This document shows positions 27,628-39,988 of a DNA stretch of 64,000 bases, piece after piece. Both the position numbers and the translations under genes were made by a program. This stretch comes from Adlercreutzia sp. ZJ176 (GTDB taxonomy: Bacteria; Actinomycetota; Coriobacteriia; Coriobacteriales; Eggerthellaceae), in NCBI RefSeq assembly GCF_011038975.1, contig NZ_JAAKEC010000002.1:1-64000 (forward strand). The letters are read 5' to 3'. The notes below the pieces were generated by a model. It did no database searches. It was not told the DNA's origin and was given only the letters and a program-made list of their open reading frames with translations. Within the stretch, counting starts at the first letter, position 1. Every line of letters starts with the position of its first letter.

Positions 27628-27921
27628 ATGCAGGAGACGAAGAAACGGCAGCGCAGCTGCATCGGCTGCGGCACGCAGGCAGGGAAGGCCTCCCTACATC
27701 GCCTGGTGCGCGCGTCTGACGGCACCGTCTCCTATGACGCCACGGGGCGCGCTGCCGGGCGCGGCGCGTACGTGTGCTCGGGCGACTGCTTCGCCCGCGC
27801 CTGGAAGGGCCGCAAGCTCGACCGCGCCCTCCGCTGCAAGCTGAACGAGGATGATTACACCAGGATCGCGGACGAGCTTGCCCGCGGTTGCGGCGTCGAT
27901 ATCGACAAGACAGAGGAGTGA
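27628..27921 (+). CDS. YlxR-family RNA-binding protein (RnpM-like)
   Basis: The 97-residue protein has the YlxR signature: RQRSCIGCGTQAGKASLHRL, then GRAAGRGAYVC and CFARAWKGRKLDRAL. Members bind RNA and are encoded between nusA and infB in many Gram-positive bacteria; in Bacillus the protein modulates RNase P. ATG 27628 is used; a GTG at 27625 is equally placed behind GAGGTGA. Four bases separate it from infB. Confidence 0.92.
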   Translation: MQETKKRQRSCIGCGTQAGKASLHRLVRASDGTVSYDATGRAAGRGAYVCSGDCFARAWKGRKLDRALRCKLNEDDYTRIADELARGCGVDIDKTEE

Positions 27922-27924
27922 TAT

Positions 27925-30720
<2,796 letters not shown>

Positions 30721-31012
30721 ACCGCTTGGATGTTTTGTCAGGCGGGACGTCTCCTGCGTCCCGCCGGCCGATCGGGCGCCGGCATGGCACGTGCTCGGGC
30801 AGTCCTCGCTTGGTGTGACAGCCCACTGGGCTGTCACAGTCGCTGCGGAATCTGCGCGCGAGCCATGCTGGCGCCTGATCGACCTACGCTTTTCGGGGCT
30901 GCGAGCTCGCTGGCGCTTGCTCGCTCCGTGCTCGCACGTAACGAATTTGTGAGGCTACTGGGTCCGGGGGATCTGGTAGCCTTCTCTTAGATAGACGACA
31001 AGGAGGTGCACC
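30721..31012. other. infB-rbfA spacer with two strong palindromes
   Basis: GGCGGGACG and CGTCCCGCC (30741-30765) form a nine-pair hairpin after infB. TGTGACAGCCCA and TGGGCTGTCACA (30814-30838) form a perfect 12-pair inverted repeat around a single C, an arrangement typical of a dimeric-regulator site rather than an RNA hairpin. No gene is visible. A GC-rich stretch with repeated GCTCGC follows to the rbfA ribosome site. Confidence 0.6.
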
Positions 31013-31462
31013 GTGAAACAGGGTGCTTCCAACCGCAAGGTAAACGAGCAGGCCCGCGAGGTGATCGCGTCGATCATGCTCTTCGAGATCTCCGACCCGC
31101 GCCTGCACCTGGTCACCATCACCGGCTGCGAGGTGAGCTTTGACCGCAGCGCGTGCAACGTGTTCTACACCACCGAGCCCGAGCGCTACGACGAGGTGGA
31201 ATCGGCGTTCGCGGCGGCGCGCGGGCGCATCCGCTCGCTCATGGCGAAGAAGCTCTCGTGGCGCGTGGCCCCTGAGCTGCGCTTCCACCTTGACCGATCG
31301 GTCGACGAGGCGGAGTCCATCGCCTACGCGCTCGACCGCGACCGCGAGCGCAACCTCGGCGCAGCTGAGGCGGACGTCGCGGAGGCGGAGGCAGGCGCCG
31401 GGGGAGACGCCGACGAGGCCGTTGACGCCGTTGACGCCGCAGCTGCGGCTGCGGACGAGTAG
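31013..31462 (+). CDS. rbfA: Ribosome-binding factor A
   Basis: RbfA is a KH-fold 30S maturation factor. The 149-residue product contains KVNEQAREVIASIMLFEISD, VTITGCEVSFDRSACNVFY and PELRFHLDRSVDEAE, all typical. GTG 31013 is preceded by AAGGAGG. The last 35 residues are an acidic, Ala-rich low-complexity tail absent from most homologues. It lies seven bases before nrnA. Confidence 0.94.
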   Translation: MKQGASNRKVNEQAREVIASIMLFEISDPRLHLVTITGCEVSFDRSACNVFYTTEPERYDEVESAFAAARGRIRSLMAKKLSWRVAPELRFHLDRSVDEAESIAYALDRDRERNLGAAEADVAEAEAGAGGDADEAVDAVDAAAAAADE

Positions 31463-31468
31463 GCCTGC

Positions 31469-32497
31469 ATGAGCGTCACACCCCAGACGAACGCCACGCT
31501 TCCGGCCATCGCCGAGGCGCTCACGCAATACGACGACGTCCTCATCTGCGGGCACGTCAACCCCGACGGCGACTGCCTCGGCTCGCAGCTCGCGCTCGCG
31601 CACGCGCTGCACGCGCTCGGCAAGCGCGTCACCTGCCTGCTCGCCACAGACGAGCCGGTCGGCGCGTCGCTTCGCTTCCTGCCGGGTGTGGCCGACATGA
31701 CGCCCGCTTCGGCCTTCGCGGATGAGCGGGCCGTGTCGCGCGCGGTGTTCGTGGCCGTCGACGTGCCCACGCCCGAGCGCCTCGGGCCGGCCGCTGCCGC
31801 GCTCCACGCCGCCGCGGTGCTGACCGTCACCGTCGACCACCACGCCGTGCCCGAGCGCATGTCGGACTTGAGCTACACCGACCCCGACGCTGCCTCCACG
31901 AGCATGCTCGTCTGGGAGCTCGCGGAACACCTGCTCGGCGCGGAGGGCCGCGCGCGCCTGCCGCAGCTGGCGACCTGCGCCTACACGGGCCTCGTGACCG
32001 ACACGGGGCGCTTCCAGTTCCAGAACGCTGACCACGCGTGCTTCGCCGCCGCGGCGCAGATGGTGGCTGCCGGCGCCGAGCCGGCCGACGTGGCGCGCCA
32101 GGTGTACCAGAGCCGCACGCTCGCCTCGGTGCAGCTCGAGGGGATCGCGGTGTCGCGCATGCGCCTGCTCAGGGAGGGGCGCGTGGCGGTGAGCTGGATC
32201 ACGCAGGAGGACATGGTCCGCCTCGGCGCCGTTAAGGCCGACGCCGAGCCGCTCGTCGACGTGCTGCGCTCCATCGGCAGCGTGCGTGTGGCGTGCATGC
32301 TGCGCGACCAGGGCAGCGAGGTGCGTGGGAGCTTCCGCGCCAAGGACGACACCGACGTGGCGGCCATCGCGCGCGAGTTCGGCGGCGGCGGTCACAAGGC
32401 GGCCGCGGGGTTCACTCTGCCCGCAGGCATCGAGGGCGCGCTCGACGCTATTGCGCGCCGCCTCGAGGCCGTCTCGTTTCGCGAGGCCACGGCATGA
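31469..32497 (+). CDS. nrnA: DHH/DHHA1 phosphoesterase, NrnA-like (oligoribonuclease/pAp phosphatase)
   Basis: The enzyme degrades short RNA oligonucleotides and may dephosphorylate pAp. The 342-residue protein shows the DHH motifs GHVNPDGDCLGSQLAL, VAVDVP, TVDHHAVP and YTGLVTDTGRFQF. The DHHA1 end has GSFRAKDDTDVAAIAREFGG and GGHKAAAGF. Its place between rbfA and truB is conserved in Gram-positive bacteria. The stop overlaps truB (ATGA). Confidence 0.92.
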   Translation: MSVTPQTNATLPAIAEALTQYDDVLICGHVNPDGDCLGSQLALAHALHALGKRVTCLLATDEPVGASLRFLPGVADMTPASAFADERAVSRAVFVAVDVPTPERLGPAAAALHAAAVLTVTVDHHAVPERMSDLSYTDPDAASTSMLVWELAEHLLGAEGRARLPQLATCAYTGLVTDTGRFQFQNADHACFAAAAQMVAAGAEPADVARQVYQSRTLASVQLEGIAVSRMRLLREGRVAVSWITQEDMVRLGAVKADAEPLVDVLRSIGSVRVACMLRDQGSEVRGSFRAKDDTDVAAIAREFGGGGHKAAAGFTLPAGIEGALDAIARRLEAVSFREATA

Positions 32498-33504
32498 GGC
32501 GCGGGGAGTCGGGGCTCTGCCTCGTCGTCGGCGTCGACAAGCCGAGCGGCATGAGCTCGCACGACGTGGTGAACCGCTGCCGGCGCATCTTCGGCGAGCG
32601 GCGTGTGGGGCACACCGGCACGCTCGACCCTCTGGCCTCGGGCGTGCTGCCCATCTGCGTGGGCCCGGCCACGCGCCTCGACGCCTACCTCACGGGGCAT
32701 GACAAGCGCTACGTGGTGCGCGTGGTGTTCGGCGCGGCAACCGACACCGACGACGCGCAGGGCGAGGTCATCCGCACCACGCCCGTGCCCGACGAGGTGT
32801 TCGACCCGTTCTTCGCCACCACCTTCACCTCCTCGCTCGTGGGCGCGTCCAAGCAGCTCCCGCCCGTGTACTCGGCCATCAAAGTCAACGGCAAGAAGGC
32901 GTGCGACGAGGCGCGCCGCGGCAACATCATCAGCTTGGAGCCGCGCGACATCGAGGTATACGCCGCCGAGCTTCGGGGCATCTACGGCGCCGACGCGTCC
33001 GAGCCGCCGGCGTGGGAGATCGCGTTCCACGTGTCGAAGGGCACTTACATCCGCTCGCTCGCGCGCGACATCGGCGCGGCGCTCGGCTGCGCGGCGCACG
33101 TGGGCAGCCTGCAGCGCACGAGCGTGGGCAACCTCACGCTCGACGAGTGCGTGAGCCTCGAGACGCTCGCCGAGGTGGGGACGCGCGCGGCGCTCGACCC
33201 CATCCGGCTGCTCGGCCTGCGCTTCGCCTTCGCGGACGCCGCGGTCGAACGCGCGGTGGCAAACGGCAACCAGCTGCCGGCAGGCGCGCTCGCGCTCTGC
33301 GAGCACCGGTTCGGCCCGGTTGCGCTCGAGATGTGCGCCTGCACGGCGGGCGTGCGCGAGAGCTGCGAGGACGTGCGCCCCGGCGAGCTCGTGGCCGTGG
33401 TGGCGGGCAACAAGCTCGCGGGCATCTACGAGTATGACGGCGTGGCGCGGCGCTACAAGACGCGCTGCGTGTTCCAGACGGGGGTGAGCCGTGGCGACCT
33501 ATAG
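32494..33504 (+). CDS. truB: tRNA pseudouridine-55 synthase TruB
   Basis: TruB makes pseudouridine 55 in the T-loop of tRNAs. The 336-residue product has the catalytic Asp in GHTGTLDPLASGVLPI, with YSAIKVNGKKA and GTYIRSLARDIG further on and a C-terminal PUA-like region. ATG 32494 overlaps the nrnA stop by four bases; the gene in turn overlaps ribF by 14 bases. Confidence 0.96.
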   Translation: MRRGESGLCLVVGVDKPSGMSSHDVVNRCRRIFGERRVGHTGTLDPLASGVLPICVGPATRLDAYLTGHDKRYVVRVVFGAATDTDDAQGEVIRTTPVPDEVFDPFFATTFTSSLVGASKQLPPVYSAIKVNGKKACDEARRGNIISLEPRDIEVYAAELRGIYGADASEPPAWEIAFHVSKGTYIRSLARDIGAALGCAAHVGSLQRTSVGNLTLDECVSLETLAEVGTRAALDPIRLLGLRFAFADAAVERAVANGNQLPAGALALCEHRFGPVALEMCACTAGVRESCEDVRPGELVAVVAGNKLAGIYEYDGVARRYKTRCVFQTGVSRGDL

Positions 33505-34417
33505 GTCAGAGGAGGGCTTCGACGTGTCGCTCTTCGCAGGCGCCTCGTGCGCCTTCGGCGTGTTCGACGGCGTGCATGCGGGGCACCGCTTCATCATCGG
33601 CGAGGCCGTGCGCAAGGCGCGCGAGCTCGGCGCGCGCGCCGTCGTGGTGACGTTCGACCGCGACCCCGACGAGGTGTTCGCGGCAGGGGCGCTGCGCAAG
33701 CTCATGAGCAACGAGCAGCGCCTGCAGGCGCTCGCTGAGCTTGAGGGCGTCGACGACGTGGTCGTCCTCGCCTTCACGCGGGAGTTCGCCGCCCTCGAGC
33801 CCGAGGCGTTCCTCGAGCGCGCCTTCGGCGGCACGCACGTGCCCGCCGCGCTCTTCGTGGGCCGCGACGTCCGCTTCGGCGCGCACGCCTCAGGCGACGT
33901 CGGCGCGCTCGAGCGCTGGGGCGCGCGCCACGGGATGCTCGTGGCCCCCCATGACCTGCTTGAGCTCGACGGCGCGCCGGTCAGCGCCACGCGCATCCGG
34001 GGCCTTCTGCGCGAGGGGGAGGTGGGCGAGGCCGCGCGCCTGCTCGGCGCGCGCTACCGCATGGCCGGCGTGGTGCAGCCCGGGCGCGGCGAAGGGCGCG
34101 ACATGGGCTTTCGCACGGCGAACCTGCACGTGCCCGACGAGCTGCGCGCGCTCGGCGACGGCGTGTACGCGGCGTACGCGCACGTCGGCGGCGCGCGCTA
34201 CAAGGCGGCGGTGTCGGTGGGCATCCCTCCCACCTTCGAGGGCAAGGCCCAGGCCAACGTCGAGGCGCACATCCTGGACTTCTCGGGCGACCTCTACGGG
34301 GAGGTGGTCGAGCTCGAGTTCGTGAGCTGGCTGCGCCCCATGATGACGTTCGCCACGCTCGAGGACCTCATCAGCACCGTCACCGGCAACATCGCCTGGG
34401 TGCGCGAGAACCTGTAG
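33491..34417 (+). CDS. ribF: Bifunctional riboflavin kinase/FAD synthetase
   Basis: RibF phosphorylates riboflavin to FMN and adenylates FMN to FAD. The 308-residue protein has the nucleotidyltransferase motifs GVFDGVHAGHRFII and SATRIRGLLREG in the N-terminal half. The flavokinase half carries GRGEGRDMGFRTANL, PPTFEGKAQANVEAHILDF and the C-terminal helix. GTG 33491 overlaps truB by 14 bases with GGGGGTGA upstream, so translation is probably coupled. Confidence 0.95.
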   Translation: MATYRSEEGFDVSLFAGASCAFGVFDGVHAGHRFIIGEAVRKARELGARAVVVTFDRDPDEVFAAGALRKLMSNEQRLQALAELEGVDDVVVLAFTREFAALEPEAFLERAFGGTHVPAALFVGRDVRFGAHASGDVGALERWGARHGMLVAPHDLLELDGAPVSATRIRGLLREGEVGEAARLLGARYRMAGVVQPGRGEGRDMGFRTANLHVPDELRALGDGVYAAYAHVGGARYKAAVSVGIPPTFEGKAQANVEAHILDFSGDLYGEVVELEFVSWLRPMMTFATLEDLISTVTGNIAWVRENL

Positions 34418-34559
34418 GGAGGCCGCCGCGGGCGCGTTGGGGCGACTCGGGGAACTCAGAAGCGCGACGGGGCGCTTCAAACGCGCCTCGGGGCGTCCCG
34501 GGGCGCGCCAAGGCGCCTGCGCGTTTTGTTCTTTCGCCCAATAAAGCGCGGAAGAGGGC

Positions 34560-34587
34560 TTCACAATTCCTTCAAATACTTTAGAAT
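34560..34587 (+). promoter_or_regulatory. Promoter of hppA
   Basis: TTCACA (34560-34565) and TAGAAT (34582-34587) are spaced by 16 bp and each match the sigma-70 consensus at five of six positions. The flanking DNA is unusually AT-rich for this genome. Transcription would start near 34594, leaving an 85-base leader. Confidence 0.7.
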
Positions 34588-34678
34588 GTCTCAAATATTG
34601 TTTTCAGCTGAGAACGCCGAGCTGGAAGGTCGTACCGACACCCTTGCGGTGTTGCAAAAAAAGTCAAGGAGGATACAA

Positions 34679-36826
34679 GTGACCACACAAGTCGCATGGC
34701 TTGCCCCCATTTGCGCGCTCATCGGCATTTGCGTGGCGGGCTACCTCGCAAGCTGGGTGCTCAGGCAGGACCCGGGCTCCGAGAAGATGAACGGCATCTC
34801 TGTGAAGATCCAGCAGGGAGCCAAGGCGTTTCTGATGAGTGAGTACAAGCTGCTCATCATCTTCATGGTCGTCGTGGCCATCGTGATGGCCGTGGCGCTG
34901 TCTCCCATCACGGCGCTCGCGTTCGTGACCGGCGGCGTGCTCTCGGCTGCGGCGGGCTACGTGGGCATGCACGTCGCCACGCGCGCCAACACGCGCACGG
35001 CGCACGCAGCCGAGGAGTCGGTCGCCAAGGCGCTCAACGTGAGCTTCAAGTCCGGTCTCACCATGGGCTTGTGCGTGGCCTCGTTCGCCCTCATGGGCCT
35101 TTCGCTCTGGCTCATCGCGCTCGTGTTCAGCCTGATGGCCGGCGTGTCGCCCTCTCAGCTCACCGCTGACTTCATGTCGCTCGTCCACCACAACGTGGGC
35201 ATGGTCGAGGGCTTCGCCACCGGTGCGTCCGCCGTGGCCCTGTTCGCCCGCGTGGGCGGCGGCATCTACACGAAGGCCGCTGACGTGGGCGCCGACCTCG
35301 TGGGCAAGGTCGAGGCCGGCATCCCCGAGGATGACCCGCGCAACCCCGCCACCATCGCCGACAACGTGGGCGACAACGTGGGCGACGTGGCCGGCATGGG
35401 CGCCGACCTCTTCGAGTCCTACACCGGCGCGATCCTCGCCCCCACCATCCTGGCCGCCACCTTCGGCTCGCTCGGCGGGTACTTCGCCACGGGCGACCTC
35501 GTCTGGGCCGTCGTGACGCCGGTCGTCATCGCGGCCTGCGGCATCATCACCTCGATCATCGGCCTGTTCGCGGTGCGCACCAAGGAGGGCGCCGCGCTGC
35601 ACAAGGCCCTGAACCGCGGCACGTACCTGGCCGCCGGCCTCGAGATCATCGTGATCTTCTGCATCTTCTTCCTGTGGAGCTCCCAGTCGACCGAGGCTGA
35701 GCCCCTCTGGCTGTTCGGCTCTGTGATCTGCGGCCTCGTCGCCGGCCTCGCCATCGGCAAGATCACCGAGTACTTCTGCTCCGACAAGTACAAGCCGGTC
35801 CACAAGATCGCCGAGTCCGCCGAGACGGGCGCGGCCACGGTCATCATCGAGGGCATCGGCACGGGCATGCTGTCCACCATCGCCCCCATCGTGCTCGTGG
35901 CGCTCGCCATCATCGGCGCGTACACGTTCGGCAACCTCGCGTTCCCGAACGCGACGGCTGAGGGCGGCATCGCCGTGGGCCTGTTCGGCGTCGGCCTCGC
36001 CGCCACGGGCATGCTCTCCAACACCGCCATCACCATCGGCGTCGACGCGTACGGCCCCGTGGCCGACAACGCGGGCGGCATCGCCGAGATGGCCGGCCTG
36101 CCCGAGGAGGTGCGCGACCGCACCGACTCGCTCGACGCGGTGGGCAACACCACGGCGGCCATCGCGAAGGGCTTCGCGATCTCCTCTGCGGGCCTGTCCG
36201 CCATCTCGCTGTTCGTCTCGTTCCAGGCGACCATGCACCACTCCATCCCCGAGTTCTCGCTGACGCTGACCGACCCGCTGATCGTGGCCGGCATCTTCAT
36301 CGGCGCCATGATGCCGTTCATGTTCGCGGCGCTTACCATGGGCGCGGTGTCGCGCGCGGCTCACGCGATGGTCGAGGAGGTGCGCCGCCAGTTCCGCGAG
36401 ATCCCCGGCATCATGGAGTACAAGGCCGAGCCCGAGTACGACAAGTGCGTGGGCATCTCCACCACGAGCGCGCTGCATGAGATGATGACCCCCGGCATCC
36501 TCGCCATCGTGGTGCCGGTCGCCATCGGCTGCTTCAACCCGGCCATGCTCGGCGGCTTCCTCGCGGGCGCCGTGTCCACGGGCATGCTGATGGCCATCTT
36601 CATGAGCAACGCCGGCGGTGCGTGGGACAACGCGAAGAAGTACATCGAGCAGGGCTACCATGGCGGCAAGGGCTCCGCGGCCCACAAGGCCGCCGTCGTG
36701 GGCGACACCGTGGGCGACCCGTTCAAGGACACCTCGGGCCCGTCGATGAACATCCTCATCAACCTGATGACCATCGTGGCGCTCACCTTCTCGCCGCTGT
36801 TCATCACCATCCAGGCCATGCTCTAA
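34679..36826 (+). CDS. hppA: Membrane-bound ion-pumping pyrophosphatase (K+-dependent type)
   Basis: The enzyme couples PPi hydrolysis to Na+ or H+ export. The 715-residue product has about 16 membrane helices. DVGADLVGKVEAGIPEDDPR and NVGDNVGDVAGMGADLFESY hold the acidic substrate-site residues; GDTVGDPFKDTSGPSMNILI is the C-terminal site. The GNTTAAIAKG motif has Ala where K+-independent pumps have Lys, so it should need K+. GTG 34679 follows AAGGAGG; a long in-frame extension to 34526 covers the promoter and is rejected. PPi from the acyl-CoA synthetases nearby is an obvious fuel. Confidence 0.96.
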   Translation: MTTQVAWLAPICALIGICVAGYLASWVLRQDPGSEKMNGISVKIQQGAKAFLMSEYKLLIIFMVVVAIVMAVALSPITALAFVTGGVLSAAAGYVGMHVATRANTRTAHAAEESVAKALNVSFKSGLTMGLCVASFALMGLSLWLIALVFSLMAGVSPSQLTADFMSLVHHNVGMVEGFATGASAVALFARVGGGIYTKAADVGADLVGKVEAGIPEDDPRNPATIADNVGDNVGDVAGMGADLFESYTGAILAPTILAATFGSLGGYFATGDLVWAVVTPVVIAACGIITSIIGLFAVRTKEGAALHKALNRGTYLAAGLEIIVIFCIFFLWSSQSTEAEPLWLFGSVICGLVAGLAIGKITEYFCSDKYKPVHKIAESAETGAATVIIEGIGTGMLSTIAPIVLVALAIIGAYTFGNLAFPNATAEGGIAVGLFGVGLAATGMLSNTAITIGVDAYGPVADNAGGIAEMAGLPEEVRDRTDSLDAVGNTTAAIAKGFAISSAGLSAISLFVSFQATMHHSIPEFSLTLTDPLIVAGIFIGAMMPFMFAALTMGAVSRAAHAMVEEVRRQFREIPGIMEYKAEPEYDKCVGISTTSALHEMMTPGILAIVVPVAIGCFNPAMLGGFLAGAVSTGMLMAIFMSNAGGAWDNAKKYIEQGYHGGKGSAAHKAAVVGDTVGDPFKDTSGPSMNILINLMTIVALTFSPLFITIQAML

Positions 36827-36854
36827 GCCTGAGCCTTTTAGGCGAAGACGAGTC

Positions 36855-36889
36855 AGGGGCGCCTCGCAGCTCGCGGGGCGCCCCTTTTT
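36855..36889 (+). terminator. Terminator after hppA
   Basis: AGGGGCGCC and GGGCGCCCC flank a loop within 36855-36884 and are followed by TTTTT. It ends the hppA transcript. Confidence 0.88.
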
Positions 36890-37280
36890 CGTGCGCGTGG
36901 GGATGCGGTGCGGTGTGCATGGGGTGCGGGGGGCGGCGCACGTGGGGTGCTTGCGGGGGGCCTGTGCGGGCTTGGGCAGGCTTGGCGAGCATTGTCTCGG
37001 TGAGATGTATTGTTGCGGGTGGCTGCGAGGACCTGCGTGAGCATGGCGGGCCCCTGGGCGGCAATGATGTGCCTCTGCGGGCTGTCTGACGGTGATTAAG
37101 CATTCTAGCTGCGGGAACACGGCTTGTCACGCAAACGGGTGACGCGGTTTTCCCGCTTGTGGGCGGAAAAATCGCCTGTTTGCGTGATAGCGCGCGAAGG
37201 CGGGTACGGGGCATACTGGCCGCACGTCAACGAAAGGGCGCGCCGCGTGACGGTGCGCAGAAGAGAAGGAGTTTGCTGGT
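36890..37280. other. Spacer with a long hairpin before tatA
   Basis: The first half is G-rich low-complexity DNA (GGTGCGG, GGGGTGC). At 37127-37187 TCACGCAAAC and GTTTGCGTGA form the ends of a 61-bp imperfect palindrome whose interior (GCGGTTTTCCCGC; GGGCGGAAAAATCGC) can pair as well. It lies about 90 bp before tatA. No gene is supportable in this stretch. Confidence 0.55.
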
Positions 37281-37586
37281 ATGAAGATCCTCGGTCTGGG
37301 CGTTCCCGAGCTCGTCATCATCTTGGTCGTCGTTCTGCTCATCTTCGGGCCCAAGAACCTCCCGAAGCTCGGCAACGCCGTCGGCAAGGGCATCAAGGGC
37401 CTGCGCAAGGGCATGGAAGACGGCGACGAGCCGAAGAAGGAAGAGGGCGAGGTCGTCGAAGAGGCCGTCGTCGAGAAGGTGGAGAAGCTCGAGGCGGTCG
37501 AGGTGGTCGAGGACTCGCCGATCGAGGAGGCCAAGCCGAAGGTGAGGCGCGTGGTGAAGAAGAAGGTCGCCGCTCCCGAGGAGTAG
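37281..37586 (+). CDS. tatA: Sec-independent translocase subunit TatA
   Basis: TatA forms the pore component that exports folded proteins carrying twin-Arg signals. The 101-residue protein has one N-terminal membrane helix ([20 protein letters not shown]), the FGP hinge, an amphipathic helix ([16 protein letters not shown]) and an acidic/Lys tail. GAAGGAG lies ten bases before ATG 37281. No tatC is in the window. Confidence 0.92.
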   Translation: MKILGLGVPELVIILVVVLLIFGPKNLPKLGNAVGKGIKGLRKGMEDGDEPKKEEGEVVEEAVVEKVEKLEAVEVVEDSPIEEAKPKVRRVVKKKVAAPEE

Positions 37587-37599
37587 CGCCCGCGACAAA

Positions 37600-37680
37600 A
37601 GTGCTAAGCGCTGACGCGCTTGCTCTTAACGCCATGAGACGAGGACGTGCCCGCGCATTATGACGCGGGCACGCACGTTT
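37600..37680. repeat. Intergenic repeat element A, copy 1 (after tatA)
   Basis: It begins AAAAGTGCTAAGCGCTGACG and is about three-quarters identical to the sequence at 39989-40075 after rnhA. It contains the hairpin CGTGCCCGCG/CGCGGGCACG (37646-37673), which could act as a weak terminator. Both copies are followed by the TGTCATCC inverted-repeat family. Confidence 0.7.
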
Positions 37681-37723
37681 GAGTCCACACGTCTTGGGTC
37701 ATCTCGGGAGAGAGAACCCCCTA

Positions 37724-37830
37724 TGTCATCCTGCGCGGAGTCGAAGGATCTGGCCGCGAGCAGGTTGCGCATGCGGGCGCGCCGTGCCCGGGGCCAGATC
37801 CTTCACTCGCTTCGCTCGCTCAGGATGACA
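37724..37830. repeat. Composite inverted repeat, copy 3
   Basis: TGTCATCCTGCGCGGAGTCG, GAAGGATCTGG, a centre with GCATGCG, CCAGATCCTTC and CTCAGGATGACA: the same family as copies 1, 2 and 4, slightly shorter because the left outer arm has lost about 20 bp. Confidence 0.88.
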
Positions 37831-37967
37831 CGGAGGCATTTTTCCTCAGTGACATGGAGACGCGTTCCTTCGGTGACAGGGGGAGGGGCACGGCTCCTTT
37901 TGCGTGCGGTTCGGTTACAATGACAGGCTGTGACTTGAAACCACGGGCGAGCGAAGGAGGGGAGACG

Positions 37968-39452
37968 ATGGCGGACGCGGCCTTGACGCGCGCGCAGCGC
38001 GTGCGGCTTTCCATCGGCGGCTTCGCGAGCTGCCTCGGGTTCGTGTTCGCGGCGCTGTTCCTCGACTCGTTCGGCGCGCAGTCGCGCGCGGCCTTCGGGT
38101 TTCTGCGCGCCGATCTCGCAAGCGTGCTTCTGTTCATGCTGCTCGCGTTCTCGTGCGTGCGCGCGGCCGGTCCCACGCGGCGCGCGTCGCTGCTCTCGGC
38201 GCGCACGCTCATCCCTCTGTCCGTCGCGGCGGCCGTCGGCGCGCTCATGCTGCGCGTCGCGGTCGACCCCCTCTGCCGGCTCGTCCTCGGGGGCGTGTGC
38301 GTGGGGCTGCCTGCGGGCGTGCTCCTGTGCGCGTGGGGGCGCCTCCTCGGCACCGAGCCCATCGAGCGCTCGGTTCCCATGGTGTTCATCGGCGCGGCGC
38401 TCGGCGCGGCGGTGGGGTTCGCCTTCGACGCCGTGCCCGTGCGCAACGCAAACGCGCTGCTCGCGTTGCTGCCGCTTGCAAGCGCGCTTCTCTACCGCAT
38501 GCTCGCGCGCCGCAGGGGCGAGGAGGCCGATTCCAAGGCGCCCGACGCTGACCCGGCGGCTCCTGCGCCTGAGAGCGAGGAGGCGAGCGCGCTCGGCGTC
38601 CGCATCATCGCGGGCACTTCCATCTACGGCTTCGCGGCGGGCCTCGTGGAGGCGTTCCGCTTCGGCGCGGGGGAGCCTGGGCTTGCCGCGCCCGCGCTCA
38701 TGCTGCTTCTGCTCGTGGTCTACTGCCTGGCTGCGCTCCAGCTCTTTGGCGACCATCCGCTCGCGGGCGTGCGCGCCATCCTGCCGCCGCGCGAGGACGA
38801 TGCGAAGGCGAAGGAAGGCGGGCCGCTTGACGGCGCGTACCGCCTCGCCGTGCTGCTCATGGCGGCGGGCCTTCTGCTCACGCTCGCGCTCGACGAGCTG
38901 AACGACCTGGGCGAGGCCGTGGTGCTCGCGGGCTTCCTCGCCGTGCTCGCCGTGCTGGCGTCGCTCTTCCTGGTGATGGGGCGCCTCGGCGGGCGCGACG
39001 CGGCGGGCGCGTTCGCGCGCGGCTTCACGGCGTTGTTCGCGGGCGAGGTGGTGGGCCTCGTGGCGGGAAACGCGCTCGAGGGCCTCGGCTTCGCGGGCAT
39101 GGAGGCGACCGGCCTCGCGCTCGCGGGGATCGCCGTGCTCTACGGCTTTTTGTTCCTGTTCACCGAGCGCGACCTGCGGGCGCTCTCCATCGTGGTGGCC
39201 GACGTCGACGTGTTCGACGCGGCCTGCGCGCGCATAGCCGCCGAGGCGGGCCTCTCGAAGCGCGAGACGGAGATCCTGCCCCTCGCCTTGCGCGGGCGCA
39301 CGAGCGAGCGGATGGCCGCCGAGCTCTTCATCACGAAGAACACCGTCGACACGCACATGCGCCGCATCTACGCGAAATGCGGCGTCCACAGCCGCCAGGA
39401 GCTCATCGACCTCGGCGAGCGCACCGAGGCCGCCGTCCGCGGCGCGAAGTAG
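37968..39452 (+). CDS. LuxR-family regulator with multi-span membrane domain
   Basis: The 494-residue protein has about 12 hydrophobic segments (roughly 10-400) followed by a LuxR-type helix-turn-helix: [20 protein letters not shown], then [20 protein letters not shown]. Such membrane-LuxR fusions are abundant in Eggerthellaceae and are thought to sense a membrane or extracellular signal and control neighbouring metabolism. ATG 37968 has AAGGAGGGG upstream; the earlier in-frame start at 37854 lies in repeat DNA. It is 19 bases ahead of rnhA, perhaps incidentally. Confidence 0.92.
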   Translation: MADAALTRAQRVRLSIGGFASCLGFVFAALFLDSFGAQSRAAFGFLRADLASVLLFMLLAFSCVRAAGPTRRASLLSARTLIPLSVAAAVGALMLRVAVDPLCRLVLGGVCVGLPAGVLLCAWGRLLGTEPIERSVPMVFIGAALGAAVGFAFDAVPVRNANALLALLPLASALLYRMLARRRGEEADSKAPDADPAAPAPESEEASALGVRIIAGTSIYGFAAGLVEAFRFGAGEPGLAAPALMLLLLVVYCLAALQLFGDHPLAGVRAILPPREDDAKAKEGGPLDGAYRLAVLLMAAGLLLTLALDELNDLGEAVVLAGFLAVLAVLASLFLVMGRLGGRDAAGAFARGFTALFAGEVVGLVAGNALEGLGFAGMEATGLALAGIAVLYGFLFLFTERDLRALSIVVADVDVFDAACARIAAEAGLSKRETEILPLALRGRTSERMAAELFITKNTVDTHMRRIYAKCGVHSRQELIDLGERTEAAVRGAK

Positions 39453-39471
39453 GGAAGCGAAGGGGAGCGCC

Positions 39472-39957
39472 ATGACGCAATCCGTGACGATATTCACCGA
39501 CGGCTCGTCGCGCGGCAACCCAGGTCCGGGCGGTTATGGCGCCGTGCTCCAGTTCCGCGACAGTGCAGGGAAGCTCCACGAGCGCGAGCTGTCGCAGGGG
39601 TACGCGCGCACCACCAACAACCGCATGGAGCTCCTCGGCGTGATCGCGGCGCTCGAGGCGCTCAAGCGGCCCTGCGACGTGACCGTCTACTCCGACTCGC
39701 AGTACGTGGTGAACGCGTTCAACCAGCACTGGGTCGACGGCTGGCTCAAGCGCGGCTGGAAGAACGCAAGCAAGCAGCCCGTGAAGAACGTTGATCTGTG
39801 GAAGCGCCTGCTCGAGGCGAAGCGGCCCCACCGCGTGACGTTCGTGTGGGTGAAGGGGCATGCGGGGCATCCCGAGAACGAGCGCTGCGACGAGCTCGCC
39901 ACCGCTGCCGCCGACGGAGAGGCCCTGCTAAAGGACGCCGGCTTCGACGGCGCCTAA
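39472..39957 (+). CDS. rnhA: Ribonuclease HI
   Basis: RNase HI cuts RNA in RNA-DNA hybrids. The 161-residue enzyme has all four acidic metal ligands: Asp in [17 protein letters not shown], Glu in [11 protein letters not shown], Asp in [11 protein letters not shown] and Asp in [11 protein letters not shown]. The basic handle ([16 protein letters not shown]) is present. Length is standard. Confidence 0.96.
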   Translation: MTQSVTIFTDGSSRGNPGPGGYGAVLQFRDSAGKLHERELSQGYARTTNNRMELLGVIAALEALKRPCDVTVYSDSQYVVNAFNQHWVDGWLKRGWKNASKQPVKNVDLWKRLLEAKRPHRVTFVWVKGHAGHPENERCDELATAAADGEALLKDAGFDGA

Positions 39958-39988
39958 GGGCGGGCGGCATGGCGTGCATTATGCGCGC

